Of a DNA stretch of 64,000 nucleotides, positions 8,770 to 17,882 are shown in pieces (the stretch's first letter is position 1; each line of letters starts with the position of its first letter). The notes beneath the pieces are model-generated. The model did not search any database. It saw only the letters and a program-made list of their open reading frames with translations, and was not told where the DNA came from. The stretch is from contig NZ_CP125640.1 of NCBI RefSeq assembly GCF_030053155.1, positions 434,001 through 498,000 on the forward strand, read 5' to 3'. The stretch comes from Rhizobium sp. BT03. Lineage in GTDB: Bacteria; Pseudomonadota; Alphaproteobacteria; Rhizobiales; Rhizobiaceae. A program made the translations under genes and the position numbers.

Positions 8770-11028
8770 ATGACGTTTCGAAGAAATCCAAAGATAGTAC
8801 GTGGCCTCGCTGCTTCCGCAGTCAGCCATGCAAGCGCATTTGCTCCGGCACTATTTGCGGCAATTATCGCAGTCATCGTCGTCTGGGTCGCAACCAACTG
8901 GCGGCTGGAGCGATCGCTGGCCGAGGAGCGCTCGATCGTCGCCGGTGAGCTTGCCACAATATCATCTCGGCTTCAGACGAACCTCAACAGCAATGTTAAG
9001 CTGCTGCAAGGGCTGGCGGCTGGCATCGCAGTCGACCCGGCAATGGGCCAAAACGGATTTTCCAAACTTGCCGCGCAGATCCTGCAGCCCGATTCACAAT
9101 TGCGCAGCTTCGCGGCGGCGCCCGACATGGTGGTCCAGTGGGTTTATCCGGAAAAAGGAAACGAAAAGGCCATCGGGCTCGATTACCGAAAGAATGACAA
9201 GCAACGGGCTGCCGCGATGCTGGCGCGCAACACCCACAATATCGTTCTGACAGGGCCAGTGGAGCTCGTCCAGGGCGGAACGGCTTTCGTCGTCAGGTGC
9301 CCGATTTATATCAATGACGGAAAGAGCCAGATCTTTTGGGGTCTGCTCTCCGGAATCATAGATATTCCAAGGCTCTATAGCGATAGCGGCCTTGGATCGA
9401 CCGAGCTTGAGATTGCCATCAGCACCGTGCCGGAGCCCGACTCGCCCAAACAGGTTTTTCTCGGAAATCTGGAAACCTTTTCGAAGCAGCCGGTCGTGAC
9501 ATCCGTCGATATGACGTATGGCCGATGGACCTTCGCCGCAGTGCCCAAGCGCGGATGGGGCCAAAATAGCGGGATCGGCATTTTCGAGTTCTATGCGAGC
9601 CTGTTGGCCTTATGTGTCGTTGCGCCGATCATTTGGGTCGGCTTCCTGACCAAATCACGCCAAAGAACAATCGAGAAGCTTCGCCTTCACAAGAAAAAGC
9701 TCGTTAGAGCGCGGCAACGGCTGGAATATCTGTCGCTGCACGACGCCCTGACGGGGCTTGCGAACCGCCGGTTTGTCGACCGGATGATCTCGCAACCACA
9801 GAGACCCGGTGGAGAAGACTGTCTGATCCTCATTCATATCGACCTCGACCGATTTAAAGAGATCAACGATACGAAGGGGCATGCCGGCGGTGACATGGTG
9901 TTGCAAACAACGGCTTCGCGCCTCGCCGATTTGACCGGTCCAAACGACGTCGCAGCTCGGATCGGTGGAGACGAGTTCATTTTCGCCAGGTGGAGCACCA
10001 ATCCCGAACCTGAAGCAACCGAATTGGCCAGACAGATTGTCGACGCGCTGCAGCAGCCCATTCTTATCGATGGCGCGGAGTATATGGTCGGAGCAAGCGT
10101 CGGTGTCGCCTGGGAGACTGAACATGCTCGCGGACGGGATCTCGGTCAGTTGCTTCTCAATGCCGATCTGGCTCTCTACGAGGCGAAGAAGGCGGGCCGC
10201 GGCCGCGCGGCCATTTTCACCGAAGAGCTTCGCAGCGCCGCAATCCATTCAAAAGAATTGGCGGATGAGTTCAATCAGGCGCTCGACCGCGATGAACTCG
10301 TTGCATTCTTCCAACCGCAGTTCAATGCGGACACCCTTGACATAGCGGGCGTCGAGGCCCTCGCCCGCTGGGAGCACCCGCGAAAAGGTCTGCTCGGCCC
10401 GAACAATTTTCTCGACGCCGCGGAAAGGCTTGGGCGCAGCGGCGACATGGATAGGCTGATCCTGCAGAAGGCCCTGTTCGAGCTGACGCGATGGGACAGC
10501 CTGGGAATGCAGATCCCGCGTGTCTCAGTCAATATATCGGCGCGCCGACTGGCGCAGGCAAATCTGCTTGCCGAGCTGTCCGAGCTTCCCGTATCGAAGG
10601 GTCGCCTGTGTTTCGAGCTGCTCGAGACAATTTCCTTCGACGAGCTTCAACCTGCGCTCAACGACATCATTCCGATGATCAAAGAGCTTGGCATTGAAAT
10701 CGAGATCGACGATTTCGGCACGGAACATGCCAGCATCATCAGCCTGCTTCGATTTGAGCCGCGGCGACTGAAGATCGACCGCGAAATTATCAAGCCGATC
10801 ATAGCCTCTCCATCCCAACGCCGCCTGGTTTCCTCCATTATCGAAATCGGCCGGTCACAGAATATCGACATCGTCGCCGAGGGCGTCGAGACGATGGAGC
10901 ACGCGAAGATCCTGAAAGATCTTGGTTGCCATTTGCTGCAAGGCTACGCTCTGGCGCGACCAATGACGTCGGAGCAGTTGATCGAATTTTGCCGCATGAA
11001 GGACAAAGGACTGACGGAGGCAGGTTGA
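8770..11028 (+). CDS. CHASE-GGDEF-EAL cyclic-di-GMP enzyme
   Basis: 752 residues. A membrane segment (about 30-50) is followed by a periplasmic CHASE-type sensor (VQWVYPEKGNEKAIGLDY, CPIYINDGKSQIFWG), a second membrane segment near 280, then GGDEF and EAL domains. The diguanylate cyclase signature is intact (RIGGDEFIF, first Gly at 399). The phosphodiesterase signature is also intact (GVEALARWEHP, Glu 529; later DDFGTEHAS, KIDREII and EGVETMEHA). Both activities are therefore possible, with CHASE ligand binding selecting between them at the inner membrane. The ATG at 8770 puts the first membrane helix near the N-terminus; a start at 8632 would add 46 residues next to the IS. It is probably monocistronic. 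Confidence 0.88.
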   Translation: MTFRRNPKIVRGLAASAVSHASAFAPALFAAIIAVIVVWVATNWRLERSLAEERSIVAGELATISSRLQTNLNSNVKLLQGLAAGIAVDPAMGQNGFSKLAAQILQPDSQLRSFAAAPDMVVQWVYPEKGNEKAIGLDYRKNDKQRAAAMLARNTHNIVLTGPVELVQGGTAFVVRCPIYINDGKSQIFWGLLSGIIDIPRLYSDSGLGSTELEIAISTVPEPDSPKQVFLGNLETFSKQPVVTSVDMTYGRWTFAAVPKRGWGQNSGIGIFEFYASLLALCVVAPIIWVGFLTKSRQRTIEKLRLHKKKLVRARQRLEYLSLHDALTGLANRRFVDRMISQPQRPGGEDCLILIHIDLDRFKEINDTKGHAGGDMVLQTTASRLADLTGPNDVAARIGGDEFIFARWSTNPEPEATELARQIVDALQQPILIDGAEYMVGASVGVAWETEHARGRDLGQLLLNADLALYEAKKAGRGRAAIFTEELRSAAIHSKELADEFNQALDRDELVAFFQPQFNADTLDIAGVEALARWEHPRKGLLGPNNFLDAAERLGRSGDMDRLILQKALFELTRWDSLGMQIPRVSVNISARRLAQANLLAELSELPVSKGRLCFELLETISFDELQPALNDIIPMIKELGIEIEIDDFGTEHASIISLLRFEPRRLKIDREIIKPIIASPSQRRLVSSIIEIGRSQNIDIVAEGVETMEHAKILKDLGCHLLQGYALARPMTSEQLIEFCRMKDKGLTEAG

Positions 11029-11046
11029 TGCGCGAAATTACGCGGC

Positions 11047-11535
11047 CTAGTCGTCACCCCATTCGTCAAGGCCGAGGTCTTCAAGATGGCGAAAGCGGCC
11101 AAGACCGAGCGCATCGAACGCGTCGGCGCTGCCAGCCGCGTCAACACCGAGGGATCGCAACGCCGTGTTGACCGGGTCGGTCGGGCGAATTGGGTCTTGC
11201 GACACCGGTGTTGCGGCGCAGAACAGCATTTCCCCTTCGGCGAATGCGGCTGCGGCCTGGGAACCGGTTCCACCGAAATATTGCATTTCAATATAGACCA
11301 GCGGGCCATTTTCAGACGCAGCCGCCAGAGCCAGCTCAAGGGCGGCGGACAGGCTCTTGAAGCCTTCATGGCGGGCGCCGGGCTGCAGTTTCGTCAGTCG
11401 ATCGATCTGCTCATGGCCCAGCGGAGCGATCGTCAATCCGAATGGCAATGCCGTGGGTTCAGGGCAGTCCCCTGCCTCGACGATCGCCATCACAGCGGGA
11501 GGCGATCCAACGACCGCCACGATATTCTGCCCCAC
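11047..11535 (-). CDS. Hypothetical protein
   Basis: 162 residues beginning at a GTG, acidic C-terminus (LEDLGLDEWGDD), no signal peptide or membrane segment. The middle, SLSAALELALAAASENGPLV then YIEMQYFGGTGSQAAA, looks like a folded alpha/beta protein. The high GC of third codon positions supports coding. No family was recognised. It is convergent with the cyclic-di-GMP gene, 18 bases away, and runs away from the LysR remnant. Confidence 0.6.
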   Translation of the reverse strand: MGQNIVAVVGSPPAVMAIVEAGDCPEPTALPFGLTIAPLGHEQIDRLTKLQPGARHEGFKSLSAALELALAAASENGPLVYIEMQYFGGTGSQAAAAFAEGEMLFCAATPVSQDPIRPTDPVNTALRSLGVDAAGSADAFDALGLGRFRHLEDLGLDEWGDD

Positions 11536-11604
11536 ACATCGCTCCCGAGTTTAGAGCTCCCGACGTAACCGCTCTAACGGCTGCTGTCCACGGAATCCGG
11601 CATA

Positions 11605-11970
11605 TCACGCGTGGGCACGGCAGAATGCCTCGAATTCCCGCGCAGGCGCAGTCCGATGGCGCTCCTTGTGTCTGAGCAAGGTGAACCGTCCCGGCGGAAG
11701 CTCGACTTCGAGCATTCGCAACTGGCCATTCTCGACGAAGGGCATGGCGATCACCTCGGAGAGCGCCGCGACGCAGCCGCAGCTTCTCACAGCCGACAGT
11801 ACGGCTTCGTTCGAGGGAAGCACCAGCGAGACGTCGAGTTTGGAAGGATCGACGAGAAGCTCGCGCAGCGACTGTTCGAGCACCGAGCGTGTTCCGGAAC
11901 CCGCCTCTCGCATGATCCATCTGAGCTGGCACTGGCGTCTATGAGCGCCATCGGGCCGATGATCCTTCAC
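11605..11970 (-). pseudogene. LysR-family regulator, C-terminal remnant
   Basis: The readable frame holds the second half of a LysR effector-binding domain: RWIMREAGSGTRSVLEQSL, LVLPSNEAVLSAVRSCGCVA, ALSEVIAMPF and a final LLRHKERHRTAPAREFEAF. The winged helix and first subdomain are absent. Just upstream the frame gives non-protein-like sequence, while a neighbouring frame gives PMALIDASAS, the expected preceding strand, so a one-base indel near 11940 is likely in addition to the 5' deletion. The lost half would have occupied the space now taken by the start of the cyclase gene at 12089. Confidence 0.75.
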
Positions 11971-12088
11971 GCCGATTGAAATCCTGCTTGCGGGTCTGAC
12001 GCAGCAGGTTCATGCTTGTCTCTGTTTTGAGGCCCGCCGGTGCGGCCGGGATAGCCGCCACATATCGGGCTTTCGTGGGACGCGTGCG

Positions 12089-15000
12089 ATGGAGTGCGCC
12101 GGCTGCGGTTTCGATATTCAGAGCGGTTTTGCCTTCTGCCCGCGGTGCGGGGCAAGGCAGCCCCTCTCCTGCGCCGCCTGCGGCAATCCCTGTCAGCCCG
12201 ATTTTGCCTTTTGCCCGAAATGCGGCGCGTCGATCTCAGGCAAAGTCCAGCCTGCGCCGAAGCCAAGCATCGAGGTGATACCGCACCAATCAGACAGCGA
12301 TGCCGACCGGCGGCCAGTGACCGTGCTGTTTGCCGATCTCTGCGGCTTCACAACGCTGAGCGAGCAGATCGACCCCGAAATCATGCGGGTGCTGCAGAAC
12401 GAATTGTTCGAAGAGATGACCCAGGCGGTCGAGGCTTATGGCGGCTTCGTCGACAAGTTCGTCGGCGATGCGCTGCTGGCGCTGTTCGGCGCGCCGGTCG
12501 CCCATGAGGACGATCCGGTCCGGGCGCTCAGTGCCGCGCTCGATATGATCCGTCGGGCGACCGAAGTCGGCGAGCGCTGGCGCCCCCGCGCCGGCGTGCC
12601 GCTGCGTCTGCATATCGGCATCAACAGCGGCCCTGTCGTCACCGGCGGTTTCGGCGCGGTGAGCACAAAATCCTATTCGGTCACCGGCGACACGGTGAAC
12701 ACCGCCCAGCGGCTGCAATCGATGGCCGGCGAAAACGATATCCTCGTCGGGCCGCTGACCTATCGCCTCACCCGCCATGCCTTTGCCTTCGACAGTCTCG
12801 GCGCGCAGACGCTGCGTGGCAAAAGCGGAAACGTCCTCGTCCATCGGCTGGCAGGACTGCTGGAAGCGCCGCATAAGGCACGCGGTCTCGAAAGTTTCGG
12901 CCTTCAGGCGCCGATGATCGGACGGGATGGCGAGTTGTCGCGGCTGCTGACCTGCCTCGATCTCGCCTGCGGCGGTGCTGCGCAGCTCGTCCGCCTGATC
13001 GGCGAAGCCGGGATCGGTAAATCGCGGCTGGTCACCGAATTCGTCGAAACCGCCGGCGATGCGGCCCGTTTCCCCGGCCTCGCCATCCGCAAAGCCACCT
13101 GCTCTCCGCTCGGCGAACAATCCTACGGCACGCTCGCCGCGGTCGTGCGCAGCGCCTACGGCATCGGCGAGCGGGATGATCTCGACAGGACGCGGCAACT
13201 GCTGACAACGGGATTCCGCGCGCTCGATCTCGGCCAAGAGGATGTCGAGGGGCTCTTGCCGCTCTTTCTGCATGTCCTTGGCCTCGGCGATCCCGATGGC
13301 GCGTTACGGCACATCGAGCCGGAACAGTTGCGGCGGCAGATCTTCTATGCGGTGCGCACCGTTTTCGAGCGGCGGCTGGCGCAAGGTCCTCTGCTGCTCG
13401 TCATCGAGGATCTGCACTGGGCGGACGCCGCCTCGCTGGAAGTGCTCCGCTTCATGATGGATCGGCTGGAGCGCAGCCGGCTGATGCTGCTTACGATATA
13501 CCGGCCGACATCGCAGACCGATCCGCTCAACTCCGATCGTGTCAACGTCACCGTGCAACGTCTTGACCCGATCTTTGCGGCCGATGGGCAGAAACTGCTC
13601 GCTGCCTTTTTTGGCGAAAGTCATGGCAAGCTGCCGGTCGCTATGCGCAAGCGCATCCTCGACCGCGCCGGCGGCAATCCGCTTTTCATCGAAGAAATCC
13701 TTCGCGGATTGATCGACATGGGTACGCTGCACCATGACGGCCACCGCTGGCATGTTGCAGCCGACGACACCGATGTCGATATCCCGGTCAATCTGCAGGC
13801 GCTGTTGCTTGCCCGCGTCGATCGCCTGCCGCAGGAGATCAGACGCTTGGCGCAGGAGGCGGCGGTCGTCGGGCCGAAGTTCGATACCGCCCTGCTCCGC
13901 GCTGTCACCTCCGACCCGGCCGCCGTCGATGCGGCGCTGGATTATCTCTGCGATGCCAACATCATCGAGGAATTGCGCGGCCCGGATTTGGCGGGGTCGC
14001 CGGGCTATCGCTTCAGCCAGACGCTGATGCACGACGTCATCTACCATAATCTGCTGCTGCAGCGGCGCATGGAGCTTCATTTCAGGATCGGCCGGGTTCT
14101 GGAACGCCAATATGGGGTGGCGCCCGAAAGGGCCGAGCATCTGACGCAACTCGGACATCACTTCAGCCTGACCACCGAGAAGGCCAAGGGCGCCGGTTAT
14201 CTGATGGCGGCGGGCGATCTGGCGCGGAAGACCTACGCCAATGACGATGCCATGCGCCTCTACCATCAGGCCCTTGCCGCCTTCGCCGATGAGCCGGAGG
14301 TAACGCCGGAGCAATTGGCGCTCATGGAGCGTCTTGGCGATCTCTGCGGTCCCGCCGGCCGGCGCGATGCTGCTTTGAACCATTATCAGCGGGCGCTGGC
14401 GATCCACCGCACCAAGGATGATCGGATCGCCGCGGCAAGGATCCTGCGAAAGACCGGCCGCCTGCATCTGGATGCGGGGCGCCGCGACCAGGCGGAGACC
14501 CATTGCGCCGCGGCCGAAGCGTTGATCGCGACGATCGATGCGCCGGTCGAACATGCGCACCTGCTGCAGGAGCGCGGCCATCTGGCCTTCCGCATGGGTG
14601 ACCAGGCTGCCGCCGCCGAGTGGGCGACGCAGGCGCTGCAACGCCTGCAGACGCTGCCGGTCGACGGAACGACCGAGGCAGGACGGGAGGCCGCACGGGC
14701 GATGGCGGAGGCGCTGAACACCAAGGGTGCAGCGCTGGCGCGGCTCGGGCGCCGCCGCGATGCCGTGCAGGAAGTCGAGCGCAGCCTCTCCGTCGCCGAA
14801 AAGGCCGATCTGCAAAGTGCGGCGTGCCGCGCCTATTCCAATCTCGGCGTTCTCTACACGATCGTCGATCCGGCCAATGCCATCAAGATCTGCCGGCGCG
14901 GGCTGGAGGTCGCGATCCGCATCGGCGATCTCGGCTTCCAGGCCCGCCTTCTCGCCAATCTAGCGGTGTCCTGCTGCACCTTTACCGATCGCTGCGCGGC

Positions 15001-15334
15001 CGAGGGCGTGCCGGCGGCGGAGAAGGCGGTCGAAATCGACCGGGCGCTCGATCAGCGCGATCATCTGTCCGTGCCGCTGATCGTGCTGGGGCAGATTCAT
15101 CAATGCCACGGACAGCCGAAGCTAGCTCGTAAGTATTACGAGGAAGCCCTTGAGGTTGCAAAGGAAATTGACGAGCCGCAACTGCTCTTTCCGTGCTATG
15201 ATGGCTTGGCGACACTGAGCCTCGAGCATGACGACATGGACGAGGCGGAACGGTATTTCACGCTGGCGCAGGATGTGTGCATCCGCCACAACCTCGATCC
15301 AGGTACACTCGTCGTTTTGCCGTTTCTCGACTGA
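12089..15334 (+). CDS. Zinc-ribbon / class III cyclase / AAA ATPase / TPR protein
   Basis: 1081 residues in four parts. Two zinc ribbons lie at 3-45 (C3, C6, C17, C20; C28, C31, C42, C45). A class III nucleotidyl cyclase domain spans about 70-250, with both metal aspartates in LFADLCGF and KFVGDALLALFG and a typical VTGDTVNTAQRL. An AAA/STAND ATPase follows (P-loop GEAGIGKSRL near 306-315; Walker B LLLVIEDLHWAD). The C-terminal 400 residues are TPR-like repeats. Such proteins are thought to couple a sensor/ATPase module to cAMP synthesis, in the cytoplasm. It is monocistronic and its only close upstream neighbour is the LysR remnant. Substrate (ATP or GTP) is inferred as ATP but untested. Confidence 0.9.
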   Translation: MECAGCGFDIQSGFAFCPRCGARQPLSCAACGNPCQPDFAFCPKCGASISGKVQPAPKPSIEVIPHQSDSDADRRPVTVLFADLCGFTTLSEQIDPEIMRVLQNELFEEMTQAVEAYGGFVDKFVGDALLALFGAPVAHEDDPVRALSAALDMIRRATEVGERWRPRAGVPLRLHIGINSGPVVTGGFGAVSTKSYSVTGDTVNTAQRLQSMAGENDILVGPLTYRLTRHAFAFDSLGAQTLRGKSGNVLVHRLAGLLEAPHKARGLESFGLQAPMIGRDGELSRLLTCLDLACGGAAQLVRLIGEAGIGKSRLVTEFVETAGDAARFPGLAIRKATCSPLGEQSYGTLAAVVRSAYGIGERDDLDRTRQLLTTGFRALDLGQEDVEGLLPLFLHVLGLGDPDGALRHIEPEQLRRQIFYAVRTVFERRLAQGPLLLVIEDLHWADAASLEVLRFMMDRLERSRLMLLTIYRPTSQTDPLNSDRVNVTVQRLDPIFAADGQKLLAAFFGESHGKLPVAMRKRILDRAGGNPLFIEEILRGLIDMGTLHHDGHRWHVAADDTDVDIPVNLQALLLARVDRLPQEIRRLAQEAAVVGPKFDTALLRAVTSDPAAVDAALDYLCDANIIEELRGPDLAGSPGYRFSQTLMHDVIYHNLLLQRRMELHFRIGRVLERQYGVAPERAEHLTQLGHHFSLTTEKAKGAGYLMAAGDLARKTYANDDAMRLYHQALAAFADEPEVTPEQLALMERLGDLCGPAGRRDAALNHYQRALAIHRTKDDRIAAARILRKTGRLHLDAGRRDQAETHCAAAEALIATIDAPVEHAHLLQERGHLAFRMGDQAAAAEWATQALQRLQTLPVDGTTEAGREAARAMAEALNTKGAALARLGRRRDAVQEVERSLSVAEKADLQSAACRAYSNLGVLYTIVDPANAIKICRRGLEVAIRIGDLGFQARLLANLAVSCCTFTDRCAAEGVPAAEKAVEIDRALDQRDHLSVPLIVLGQIHQCHGQPKLARKYYEEALEVAKEIDEPQLLFPCYDGLATLSLEHDDMDEAERYFTLAQDVCIRHNLDPGTLVVLPFLD

Positions 15335-15407
15335 CCTTCCTCATGGTGCAAACTTCTGAAGATCGGTTAGTCCAAACAAGTCAGATAGATAAAGGGAGGA
15401 ACTAAAC

Positions 15408-16088
15408 ATGCAGGAGAACCACTCGGAAAGACCATTACAGCCTGGAGATCGCGCGCCGAACGTCGTGCTCGATGCGATTACCCGCCAGGGCAAGATCGCC
15501 ATCGACGATTTCCGCGGCCAGAAACCGGTGTTCGTCGGGTTGTTCCGCGGACTGCATTGCCCCTTCTGCCGCCGGCAGATTGCCGCCATGGCCGAACTCA
15601 CCGATGCATTGCAGGAAAAAGGCATCGACAGCCTGACTGTCGTGAATACCCCAATCGAGCGGGCCCGCCTCTATTTCCGCTATCATCCGCTTCCCAATCT
15701 GCTGGCGGCCTCCGACCCGGAACGGGTATCGCACAGGGCCTTCGGCCTGCCGCAGCTCCAGTTCACCGAAGCCGAGAACGACTGGCCGCATAAGGTCAGC
15801 ATGAATGCGGTGATGTCGATGCGCGTCGATATGCCGGGCGAGCTTCCAGAGCCCATGAACCCAATGGCGGCGATGGAATTCCTCGACAAGGCGGATGACT
15901 ATGAATTCACTGAGGACGATAAGCAGATGATCGCTACCGGCGAAGGCCAGCTTGTCGGCGAATTCCTGCTCGATCGGGATGGCGTCGTCCGCTGGTGTTT
16001 CACCGAGGTCGAGGAGGCCGGCCGTCATATGTTCGGCGTTCCCGCGCCTCGGGAAGTGATGTCGGCAGCGTCGAACATGGCTGTTTGA
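15408..16088 (+). CDS. Peroxiredoxin-like (AhpC/TSA-type) protein
   Basis: 226 residues with a thioredoxin fold. The active-site region reads LHCPFCRRQIAAM, a CxxC placed after FVGLFRGLHC as in peroxiredoxin-like family proteins. The front part, RPLQPGDRAPNVVLDAI, is typical of AhpC/TSA. The second half (FTEAENDWPHKVSMNAVM, EPMNPMAAMEF) is not typical peroxiredoxin, so its thiol chemistry is uncertain; thiol oxidoreductase or peroxidase are both possible. The ATG at 15408 follows GGGAGG at 15394-15399. It is transcribed alone and faces the LysR gene at 16127. Confidence 0.78.
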   Translation: MQENHSERPLQPGDRAPNVVLDAITRQGKIAIDDFRGQKPVFVGLFRGLHCPFCRRQIAAMAELTDALQEKGIDSLTVVNTPIERARLYFRYHPLPNLLAASDPERVSHRAFGLPQLQFTEAENDWPHKVSMNAVMSMRVDMPGELPEPMNPMAAMEFLDKADDYEFTEDDKQMIATGEGQLVGEFLLDRDGVVRWCFTEVEEAGRHMFGVPAPREVMSAASNMAV

Positions 16089-16126
16089 CGCGAGCGATCT
16101 TACGTTCAGGGATCACTCCTCGGGAA

Positions 16127-17032
16127 TTATCCCTGACGCGAGGCCAGCCAATCGTGAAAGGCTGCGACCTCTTGCCGGCGCAGCGCCTTTGGCGCGGCGA
16201 CGATGTAATACGCCCACTTCACCGGCCAGCGGACATCCGGCAACAGATGGACCAGCCTGCCGCTGTCGAGTTCCTGCGCCACGAGCGCCTTGCGCACGAG
16301 GGCGACGCCCCTCGCCGCGACGGCAGCCTGGATCACTGCCGCCGTGGAATTGATCTTCAGCCCGCGGTCTGTCGGAACCTGATTTGCGCCGGATCTGGCC
16401 AGCCATTCCGCCCATGCCGGGAAGTCGCCACCCGGATGCGGCGTGCCGTCATGGATCAGCGTCTGTTCGACGATCCAGCCGGCGGTCACCTCCCGATCCG
16501 CCTGGAGCAACCGATTGTGGCAAACCGCGATAATCTCGTCGCTCATGAGGAATGTCGATTTCACACCCTTCCATGAACCAAGGCCGAAGCGTATGCCGAT
16601 ATCGGCCTCGCCCTGGGCCAGATCGACGACCCTGTCGGAGACATCAAGCCGGACATCGATCGCCGGGTAGTTCGTCGAGAAGTCGTCCAATCTTGCCAGC
16701 AGCCAATTGGCAACCAGCGCCTGGGACGCCGTGACCACCACGACCGACCGGGCCTTCCTGCCGCGAAGCTTCCTCAGCCCGGTTTCGAGAAGATCGAGCC
16801 CTTCGGCGATATCATCCAGCGCGTCCTTCGCCTCGTCGACAGGCGTCAGCCTTTCGGCGCCGGAACGGCTTCTTCGAAACAGCGGATAGCCGACCCAATC
16901 CTCCAGCGAACGGACCAACTGGCCGACGGCAGGAGGCGTGACATCCAGCTCGGCTGCCGCTCCGACGAAGCTGCCATGTCTCGCGGAAGCCTCCAGCGCC
17001 TGCAGCGACTTCAATCTGGTCAGGTCTCTCAT
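16127..17032 (-). CDS. LysR-family transcriptional regulator (GcvA-type)
   Basis: 301 residues. An N-terminal winged helix (LKSLQALEASARHGSFVGAA, AELDVTPPAVGQLV) is followed by the effector domain (ADIGIRFGLGSWKGVKSTFL, INSTAAVIQAAVAARGVALV). The subgroup resembles GcvA. The ATG at 17032 starts the standard LysR N-terminus; the longer frame to 17092 adds 20 unlike residues. It is divergent, with 104 bases between starts, from the SDR-cupin-amine oxidase-MFS gene set, the arrangement in which LysR proteins usually control the neighbouring operon. Confidence 0.9.
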   Translation of the reverse strand: MRDLTRLKSLQALEASARHGSFVGAAAELDVTPPAVGQLVRSLEDWVGYPLFRRSRSGAERLTPVDEAKDALDDIAEGLDLLETGLRKLRGRKARSVVVVTASQALVANWLLARLDDFSTNYPAIDVRLDVSDRVVDLAQGEADIGIRFGLGSWKGVKSTFLMSDEIIAVCHNRLLQADREVTAGWIVEQTLIHDGTPHPGGDFPAWAEWLARSGANQVPTDRGLKINSTAAVIQAAVAARGVALVRKALVAQELDSGRLVHLLPDVRWPVKWAYYIVAAPKALRRQEVAAFHDWLASRQG

Positions 17033-17136
17033 CTCACCCACGACAAAGTTTTTCTTTCTTTGCGGTATGGCCGGTTTTCCTCGCCAAAGCAATCTCCTGC
17101 GCTACCCTGGAGCAAAGACGAAGAGGTTTGCGAGTG

Positions 17137-17880
17137 ATGTTTCAGGGAAAGACGGCGTTGATCACAGGCGGCTCGAGCGGGATCGGTCTCGCGGCTGCAA
17201 GGCAATTGCGCGATGGCGGCGCGCAGGTGGCGATTACCGGTCGATCGCAGGAAAAGCTCGATCGCGCCGTGGATGATTTGGGCGGCAGTGTCGTGGCGAT
17301 CCGTGCCGACATGTCCTTATTGGACGATCTGAAGCGCATGCGAACGGAGCTTCAGGATGCGTTCGGGGCGCTGGACATTCTTTTCGCAAATGCCGGCGTG
17401 GCGCTCGGCACGCCGCTCGCGACCGCGGAGGAAGAGATCTACGACAAGATCATGGATGCGAACGTGAAGGGCGTCTTCTTCACGGTGCAGGCTGTCCTGC
17501 CGCTGATGCGCGAGGGCGGGTCTATCGTTCTCAACACCTCCTGGCTGAACCAGGTCGGCACGCCGGGACGGGCGGTCCTTTCCGCTTCCAAGGCGGCCGT
17601 TCGCTCCTTCGCGCGGACGATGTCGGCCGAACTGATCGACCGGAAGATCCGGGTGAACGCCGTCAGCCCCGGCTCGATCGAGACACCCATTCACCGCGGA
17701 AAGAACCAGACCGAGGAAGAGTTCCGCGCCTATGCCGAGCGGGTCGGCGCACAGGTGCCGATCGGGCGCATGGGCAGGCCGGAGGAGATCGCCGCCGCTG
17801 TCTGCTTCCTTGCCAGCGATACGTCGAGCTATATGCTCGGTGCGGAGATCGTCGTCGATGGCGGCAGATCGGAACTTTGA
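17137..17880 (+). CDS. Short-chain dehydrogenase/reductase lacking the catalytic Tyr
   Basis: 247-residue classical SDR. The NAD(P) motif TGGSSGIG at about 10-17, NAG in FANAGVAL, the Asn of DANVKG and the C-terminal SPGSIETPIHRG are all present. In the active site the serine is S135 (NTSWLN) and the lysine K152, but the residue 13 after the serine and four before the lysine, which should be Tyr, is Leu 148 (AVLSASK). Classical SDR catalysis needs that Tyr as the acid/base, so the enzyme may be inactive, work differently or act by binding. The ATG at 17137 follows AAGAGG at 17121-17126. It is first in an operon with the cupin, two bases apart. Confidence 0.88.
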   Translation: MFQGKTALITGGSSGIGLAAARQLRDGGAQVAITGRSQEKLDRAVDDLGGSVVAIRADMSLLDDLKRMRTELQDAFGALDILFANAGVALGTPLATAEEEIYDKIMDANVKGVFFTVQAVLPLMREGGSIVLNTSWLNQVGTPGRAVLSASKAAVRSFARTMSAELIDRKIRVNAVSPGSIETPIHRGKNQTEEEFRAYAERVGAQVPIGRMGRPEEIAAAVCFLASDTSSYMLGAEIVVDGGRSEL

Positions 17881-17882
17881 CC

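Noticed and set aside
13304..14815. 503-codon open frame on the minus strand opposite the cyclase gene
   Set aside because: It is an antisense shadow of a GC-rich gene; the plus-strand protein has clear domains, the minus one none.
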